From: Caenorhabditis remanei
Taxonomy: Eukaryota; Nematoda; Chromadorea; Rhabditida; Rhabditidae
Assembly (NCBI RefSeq): GCF_010183535.1
Contig: NC_071330.1
Coordinates: 6,429,717 to 6,493,716 of the forward strand
DNA: 64,000 nucleotides
Direction: 5' to 3'
The stretch's first letter is position 1. Every line of letters starts with the position of its first letter. Made by a program: the position numbers and the translations under genes. This document shows, one piece after another, positions 57,546 to 64,000 of the stretch. The notes under the pieces are model-generated. The model saw nothing but the letters and a program-made list of their open reading frames with translations, searched no databases and was not told the origin of the DNA.

Positions 57546-60500
57546 ATGCAGTCCGGTACAATTGCCGACTGCTCCTCAACCCTGGCCGCTTTAATGCCAT
57601 CCGCTGATTTTACAGCGTCACTTGGCAATTCAGACGATCACGTTGACGTTTCCTCATTCACAACAACTTCTGAAAGCTCCCCACCATACAGTACTTCTGA
57701 TCATCACAGTCCGACAGATCAGAGAACTGAAACGCCCACATCAGACTCTGGAAATGTTTCATTCTCACCTGAAAATGTAGCGACAAGTTTTGAAAGCAGT
57801 GATCGAGATGCTTCGCCCGATAATTTGTCAACAGATTCAGGGAATGTGAATGATATTCAAGAGAAGAGTTTAGGTGTTGATGATGATTTGACAAGTGAGT
57901 TTTCATTTTCTTTTCGAACTTTGAGATAATTGGATATCCTATTGTATTGACCGACAAAAAGAACTCCATTGACCAAATGTTAGTAGTGTTTTTTTAATAT
58001 GTTTAGAGTGAGATAATAAAAAAGAACTAGACATTTATACTTTTCAAATTGATAGGTGATAAGAGATTCCCTAAACTTTTTTTTACTTCGTTTTTTTTTC
58101 TTTTTTATCAAACTAATTCGCTATAATATTTCAGAACTTCTGCGGTTTCATCAGGAATCATTTCTAGAAAACAATCAAAATACAATCAATATGATGGCAT
58201 TTAATCCTAATTTTCTGAAACAAACACTCGCGAGTTTCAACAATATGGCTCCTCAGGTACGTTTTATTTTCCTTTTCTAAAAAGTTTTCTCTGCAGAAGT
58301 CTGCAAACTACTTCAATTTTTTGATTTGTTGCACCTTAGTACGACAGAAATTTATGATTTCTTCATTCTTTTTTTCTCAAGTTCTTCTTGGAAACAAGTC
58401 GAAATCTTTTATGTTTCAGCTGCCAGTCAACTTAACAACGGGAATTCCAATGCCTGCTAGTCCGTGTACAACTCAAGCAACAGCTCCAAGTGTCGAATCA
58501 ACACCTACAAAAAGGAAACGGCAGAGGAGAAATCCAGTGTGGCCGTATTTCGATGTGGTTGATGGAACGGCGAGATGTAAACAATGTCTGTATAGTACAA
58601 AAAGTGTATTTAGTACGAATCTGAAAGTACATTTACGATCACATCACAGGCCAGACTATGAAAAGGTGAGTTACCCAGACAGGCAGATGATTCTTATAAT
58701 TATTTGCAGGTGATTATGGCTGAAGATGCATTGAATTTGAATGCTCTGTTACTCAGCGGAAATACTTCAAAGTTGTTTAATGTTGATGCAAATAGGAAAC
58801 GAATGCCACCAATGACATCGAGTATTTTGATGACAATTAATAAATGTAAGTTGTAAGAAAATCTTGAATTAAAAATTGAAATTACCTCTATAAACTTTTG
58901 AGAAATCTGACAAAAAATTGGATTGAAATTCATTCATTTTGTTTCGAGAAAAAATCAAATTCAATTATTCAGTAGCCAATCAACAACAAAATGGAGAAGA
59001 GAATCCACTGAACGCTGTTCTTCGACAAACCCTTGCCAATAATGGACTTCAACAACACTTCCAAAGTATTCAAGGACAATTCCAAGCAGCTCAGGCAGCT
59101 CTACAGAAGCAACAACAAGAACAACAGCAGAAACAACTCCAGCAACAACAACAGCAACAACAGCAACAACAGCAGCAGCAACAGCAACAACAACAACAGG
59201 CAGTTCCACAATTTGCACTGAACGCTGCCAACTTGGCTGCACTCAATCAGCTCGCTAGAAATCAGATGCAACAACAGCCAACGCCGCCACGTAAGTTTTC
59301 ACAACATTCCCACGTGAATCTGATCATTGGATGATTTTCAGCAGTGGCACAAGTAGCACAAGATCATATCATCAATACTCTCAACTTTCCAGCTCATATT
59401 AAGCAAGAAATTCTGAATGCACCACATGGAACTGATGCCAATGGTGTGCCACAACCGAAACGACGTCGTCTTCGTCGTCATCCGGTTTGGGTGTACTTCA
59501 AGGATCTCGAAGACAGAGTGAGTTGTTGAATTATTTGAGAAATACCTGAGCTCTTGATTTTTAGATGGTTGGATGCACAAACTGTGAATTCCGAACTGGA
59601 TCTGCCTTCTCAACAAATCTGAAAATGCACTTGAAAGCTCATCACAAAGAAGATTACGAGAAAGTTCTTCAGTTGGAAGAAGAAATGAGATTAGAGGAAG
59701 GATGTTTTGGGCCAGGAAACAAGTTCAAAACAGAGCTTATTGATTACATCAGAGGAGGTGGAAATGTAACAACTCCAACGACTCCAAATCCAGCTGGTCA
59801 AAACTATCCATCAACACCAAAAGCTTCTCCATTAGTCCAACAAATTATTAATCAATCAATGGCTAGATCACAATCTCCAGTTATGCAAGAGATGAAAGTA
59901 AAGAAGGAAGTGTAAGTATACTGTAGTGTGTCTACTGATAATACAGTATTCTTGTTTCAGTGATGAGGATATGTTCAGTGGTCTCTCATCAACAGATAAA
60001 CTTGCTGCTCTTGTTGGAATTGCTGGCCAACGAGAAATCAAGGTTGAGGATGATATGGTAACAATTTCTGACCTTCCCATAATTTACTTATCAATAAGTT
60101 TTCAGACATCAAACTTCGAAGAATTTCGTCAACGTCTTCTTGCCAACTCATCGCTTTCCGGTTTATTAGGACAACCAACATCTCAACCAATCGCTGTTGA
60201 TCTCAATGGAAGTATTATTGCTTCGGAGACTAAATCACCTTGCTCTTCATCGACTGAAGATGATCGGAAGCAGGAGAGAGATAAAGCACTTGCTAGGTGA
60301 GTACCCAGTTTTCTAATTATAAATAGAAAGAAAACGGACCAAACTCATAGAGATTTGAAATCGATGTGTTCAACAATGTCAGATTACTGTAGCTAATTAT
60401 TCCCGCGAGCTACAATAATCTTTAGAAAGAAAGCGAAGTAGAATCCCTAACATTTCTTTATTTTCAGATTATGGGCTGACAATGAAACACTTCTGACAAA

Positions 60501-60594
60501 CACACATTTCCGTGATTTCGTGCATTGCCTTGCTCCAGAATACGAGATTCCAGATGTTGACAGTCTTGCATCATCTCTTATGGATCAAGATTAG
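57546..60594 (+). CDS. gei-13: GEI-13, BED-type zinc-finger protein with polyglutamine (702 aa)
   Basis: Ten exons: 57546-57894, 58135-58256, 58420-58665, 58710-58845, 58973-59290, 59342-59517, 59565-59911, 59961-60057, 60106-60296, 60468-60594. The Ser/Thr-rich, acidic N-terminus suggests a regulatory region. Two BED-like fingers are visible. Finger 1 has RRNPVWPYFDVVDG, CKQC and HLRSHH; finger 2 has RRHPVWVYFKDLED, CTNC and HLKAHH. Basic stretches KRKRQRRN and KRRRLRRH precede them. A CAA/CAG-encoded polyQ tract with Ala/Leu lies between them (59100-59220). BED fingers bind DNA, so a nuclear regulator is likely; the name reflects an interaction with GEX proteins, from memory. Exon 6 starts at a CAGCAG tandem acceptor (NAGNAG). 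The ATG follows TTCCAG by five bases. Confidence 0.93.
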
Positions 60595-62035
60595 AATAAT
60601 GTATCTTTTCCCCCCAATCCCTTTCCAGTATATTTCATTCCAGTTTCCCTTTTTCTTCCATTTATCCGCGTTATAGTGTGAATTCATTGAGCAAATTTGG
60701 CTCATAGTTCAAATTGTTTCCTCCTTTAGTAGATGCATTCTCGCATTCATTCATCTTGGGTCGTTCTTATGTCTTTCATCTTCATTTCTTCTCACATTGC
60801 CGCAATATTCTGCTAGGATTCTGATTCGTTGTTCTCTCTTTCTCCTCGTTTACCTCTACAATCACACCTAACCCCCGAATTCTTATGTGGCCATCCCCTT
60901 TCTATCTTCTAACTAATATGTCGGTGAACTTTCCTTCTCTCCCATTTATATATTCCACGTTTTCGATGTCATCTAGAAGACTGGAACGGTTAGAATTTCA
61001 AAACCCGTGTTTGTAAAAATGTGTCTCCCGATTCGCGCCGATTCAAAAAAAAACCATCCAATCTTTCTCTCTTTCCCACAAATCCCCCAATTCTTTCTTT
61101 CCTCCCACCTTCCAATTCAAATCATTCAAAGAATTCTTTCACTGCATGCACCGAGATCTAATAATAATTAGGAGATGCTGTCATCATCCTTCTATTGGCA
61201 CACATTCCCTCGACTCTAATCAAAGTTTTCTTCTTTTTTTGTATATGTTCTCAAATCAATGCTCTACAAAATGCAAAACATTTGTTTTCTTGTGTATTTG
61301 AATGTTCCCACAAATGAACATTTTTCTTACAGCTCAGGGGATTGCTAGGACAGTAACTCTTCGTAGATTTTAATATGTAAAGTTATTTCGCATTCTTCTA
61401 TTTTTGTATAATTTGAACAATCAAATATGCGTGGTGTGACAACAATATTGGAATTTTCGACTTCAGCTTTCAAGATGTCGGATTGAAATTGAATAAAAAT
61501 TATGAAAATCCAAATTTTTAAGAACAAGTTTTTCAAGCACTGCCCAACAATTGGCAGTTTACAGTTTATTCGTTTTCAGAGCAGTTGCAAGAATAACGCA
61601 TAAATTATGAAGTATATTCTTCGAAATACTCCAATATTGGATATCCAATGACAGCTGTACGAAACAGAGTTTTGCAAAGTTTTAAATTTGAACAAGCGCG
61701 CATTTCGTAATATCGCGGCGAGACCCTCGGCCGAAAGTGCCTGCGTCTTTAACAATCACGTTTCACTCTTCGCTTTCGCCTCGCTACTGGCACCTCTTTC
61801 GTCGGCCGTTTTGAGGTCATTTTCATCAATTATTGTACGAATTTTCGAATCATTTTTAAAATACGATATCTTTGTATTTATCTTGTGGATAAAAAGTCGA
61901 AAACTGCATGTTTGTACCTTTTATTTATAAAAATCCGTCACAATCGATTTATTGATGCGTGTTCTCTATTCGTTTGGAAAATATATATTTCTTTTTCGTA
62001 ATTACTCTCCGAATCAGTTTTAATATTTCAGCAGG
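60595..62035. other. gei-13 3' region and ubc-7 promoter
   Basis: 1.44 kb with no gene. Pyrimidine-rich to about 61260, as expected for a long 3' UTR. An AATAAA on the + strand occurs at 61493-61498. A short GC-richer patch at 61705-61810 (CGCGGCGAGACCCTCGGCCG) lies about 250 bp upstream of ubc-7 and could be its core promoter. Confidence 0.45.
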
Positions 62036-62772
62036 ATGGAACAATCTTCCCTGCTTCTCAAAAAACAGCTAGCAGGTGAGTTTCATTGTAAATATGATCT
62101 CTGATTTACTAAAAACAATTTTGTTTTCAGACATGCGAAGGGTTCCCGTTGACGGATTCTCTGCAGGACTTGTCGACGACAATGATATCTATAAATGGGA
62201 AGTGCTGGTGATCGGCCCACCGGATACTCTTTAGTAAGTTGATGACAATTGCTTATTCAGTGTGAATTTATTCTTTTTTCAGCGAGGGAGGTTTCTTCAA
62301 GGCGATCCTTGATTTTCCACGGGACTATCCTCAGAAGCCGCCGAAGATGAAATTCGTTTCAGAGATCTGGCATCCAAATAGTGAGTGCGGACTATTCAAA
62401 CTTTATCACGTAATACATTTTCAGTTGATAAGGAAGGTAACGTGTGCATTTCGATTCTTCATGATCCGGGAGATGATAAGTAAGTTTAAACTATGTTATT
62501 TCTTTGTGGAATAAGTCATTTTCAGATGGGGATACGAACGACCGGAAGAACGCTGGCTGCCGGTGCATACTGTTGAAACCATTCTATTGTCTGTTATTTC
62601 TATGCTCACTGATCCAAACTTCGAATCCCCGGCAAATGTCGATGCTGCTGTAAATTTACTTCTTGCAAATAATTGCCTCATGTTTATTTTTTTTTAGAAA
62701 ATGCAACGTGAAAACTATGCTGATTTCAAGAAGAAGGTGGCTCAATGTGTTCGCAGAAGCCAGGAAGAGTAA
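62036..62772 (+). CDS. ubc-7: UBC-7, ubiquitin-conjugating enzyme E2 (UBE2G1/Ubc7 type, 164 aa)
   Basis: Takes activated ubiquitin from E1 and passes it to substrates with E3 ligases; the G-type E2s act in ER-associated and Lys48-linked degradation. Six exons: 62036-62075, 62131-62233, 62283-62380, 62425-62479, 62526-62649, 62698-62772. The E2 core is complete: [40 protein letters not shown], then [16 protein letters not shown] with the active-site cysteine. The acidic insertion [16 protein letters not shown] is typical of G-type E2s and Cdc34. Length and C-terminus are normal. The ATG lies four bases after an ATTTCAG acceptor. A poly(A) signal AATAAA lies at 63163-63168. Confidence 0.95.
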
Positions 62773-63162
62773 CCATGTGGTTCGAACTACACCGCATCAC
62801 TGAAGCATTAATTTAACTCGTCGTTCATATGAATCTATCCACTTTGATCTTTCTCTCCCAACAACTAAACCATTACCAGTTTTTTAACTGCACGTGTTTC
62901 TAAAATCTTTCTTATGCTCGGACTCGTTCTTACTAGTCGATACTGTTTCGATATCCTCCGTGATCACGTCCTATAAAGCAATCTCGTTTTGCTTATTTTT
63001 CAGTACGAATGATCGGTTCTACCTTTTTGTCTGAATGTGGTGCTCTTTTTCCTATTTTTATGAACTATGCAATTCGTTTCTGTTGAGAGCGAACCACCTA
63101 CTTGTTTTTCGTTCGTTTCGACTTACCCTCGCCACGTGACTTTTCTCTTATCATGCGTGCGG

Positions 63163-63168
63163 AAATAA
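63163..63168 (+). terminator. AATAAA poly(A) signal of ubc-7
   Basis: About 390 bp beyond the ubc-7 stop and 232 bp before the rpac-19 ATG. Confidence 0.55.
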
Positions 63169-63399
63169 ACATGTTCTCTATCAACAATATATTTGTGTTT
63201 TCTATAACATGTTCTGTATCAATCATCATAAGTATTGTACGAAATGTCAAGTATTTCTGAAGTGAAACAGGAAAGTGTGCATAATTGTTGCAAAAACCGC
63301 GCGCACTCGTTGCGAAAAGGGGCGTGATAAATTGCTAAAAATATCTTTCTTCGTTAATCGAAAGCATTCGATATATATTTTTTTAGAACCACTATCACA

Positions 63400-64000
63400 A
63401 TGGGCAAGAAAAGCGAAAAAACTGAAAAGCCTGTTGAAGAAGCTATGGAAGTTGAAGAGAAACCCCCAGTCGAACCAGAAGCTGAGGAAGAAGATTTGAA
63501 CGTACCAGCAAAAAAGAAAATGGAAATTGTACGTTTTTAATACTTAAATGCCGATACGATATTCTTCTTTTTAGCTGGACCCAAAAAGCTTCGAACAAGA
63601 CCCATCGAATTTGACACTTATTCTGTACGAAGAAGACCACACTATTGGAAATTCCATCAAACATATTCTGAGCAGAATGTAAGCGAATTAGTTTCTTACT
63701 AAAATAAATATTTAGAACTCTGTAAGAACTATAACAAAACTTCTCACCGTTGTCTGTTTGCTAAATTAGCGAGAATTGATCACAGTGACTAATAATTTTT
63801 GTAGTAACTGAGGATGCGACCGTACCGGTAGAAGTATTAAAATTAGCCCGGTCAGCAAGGTTAGCCCGGTCATGCAAGATCATTACCGAAAGTTTCTTCA
63901 ATTTCGTATTATTTTTCAGGGACGAAGTCGAATTCTGTGGTTACAATGTCCCACATCCGCTCGAAGACAAAATCTTGTTCAGAGTGCAGACAAAGGATGG
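63400..64000 (+). CDS. rpac-19: RPAC-19, RNA polymerase I/III subunit AC19 (3' end outside window)
   Basis: Shared small subunit of RNA polymerases I and III, equivalent to POLR1D and to half of the bacterial alpha dimer. Exons 63400-63528, 63575-63678 and 63920 to beyond the window edge. An acidic/basic N-terminal extension (EKPVEEAMEVEEKPPVEPEA) is followed by the alpha-like motif LTLILYEEDHTIGNSIKHIL and VEFCGYNVPHPLEDKILFRV, both characteristic of AC19/RPB11-type dimerisation domains. The reading frame is open at base 64000. Intron 2 contains a duplicated word, TTAGCCCGGTCA, at 63843-63872. Confidence 0.92.

Noticed and set aside
1..64000. CRISPR arrays, bacterial operons, prophage or insertion sequences
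   Set aside because: Spliced eukaryotic genes throughout; the only repeats are nematode-type foldbacks, tandem repeats and dispersed fragments.

Overview
This window looks like Caenorhabditis nuclear DNA and matches what I know of central chromosome III of C. elegans. The AT-rich composition, introns of about 45-60 bp with TTTTCAG acceptors, likely trans-splice acceptors just 5' of start codons, and recognisable unc-16, ced-7, rom-2, gei-13, ubc-7 and rpac-19 genes all agree. Gene models were built by hand, splicing exons on reading frame, GT/AG sites and family similarity. Exon edges are therefore good predictions, not transcript-proven. Names come from family recognition and memory of the C. 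elegans map; no database was searched.

Layout. (1) 1-6530, + strand: the 3' nine-tenths of unc-16 (JIP3-type kinesin/JNK scaffold), then a tiny GNAT-like acetyltransferase gene about 100 bp past the unc-16 poly(A) signal, which suggests an operon. (2) 7003-18269, - strand: nine tandem paralogous genes for small multi-pass membrane proteins. Six encode a single four-helix unit and three encode two fused units; this is the least described and most interesting block. Two TA-flanked palindromic elements lie inside it. (3) 19522-20492, +: a small secreted protein with a duplicated cysteine motif, convergent with (4) ced-7 (20852-27059, -), an ABCA-type transporter used in engulfment of dying cells. 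(5) 27443-30305: repeats (a foldback, a 162-bp tandem array, a GC-rich fragment). (6) 30306-31225, -: an unrecognised charged 216-aa protein. (7) 34171-39421, -: a peroxisomal acyl-CoA oxidase ending in SKL, with a 1.95-kb repeat-filled last intron. (8) 40252-42508, -: rom-2, a rhomboid with an EF-hand-like segment whose catalytic serine appears to be alanine. (9) 43824-45013, +: a tyrosine-phosphatase-like protein that lacks the catalytic cysteine and aspartate. (10) 45014-57545: 12.5 kb with no gene I can support, perhaps regulatory DNA or upstream introns of gei-13. (11) 57546-60594 gei-13 (two BED-type zinc fingers, polyQ), 62036-62772 ubc-7 (E2 enzyme), and 63400-64000 the start of rpac-19 (Pol I/III subunit), all +.

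The genes do not form one pathway. The only functional-looking clusters are the tandem membrane-protein family, whose upstream six genes are spaced 204-280 bp apart on one strand and may be co-transcribed, and the probable unc-16/acetyltransferase operon. Two neighbouring genes (rom-2 and the PTP-like gene) both look like catalytically dead members of enzyme families.
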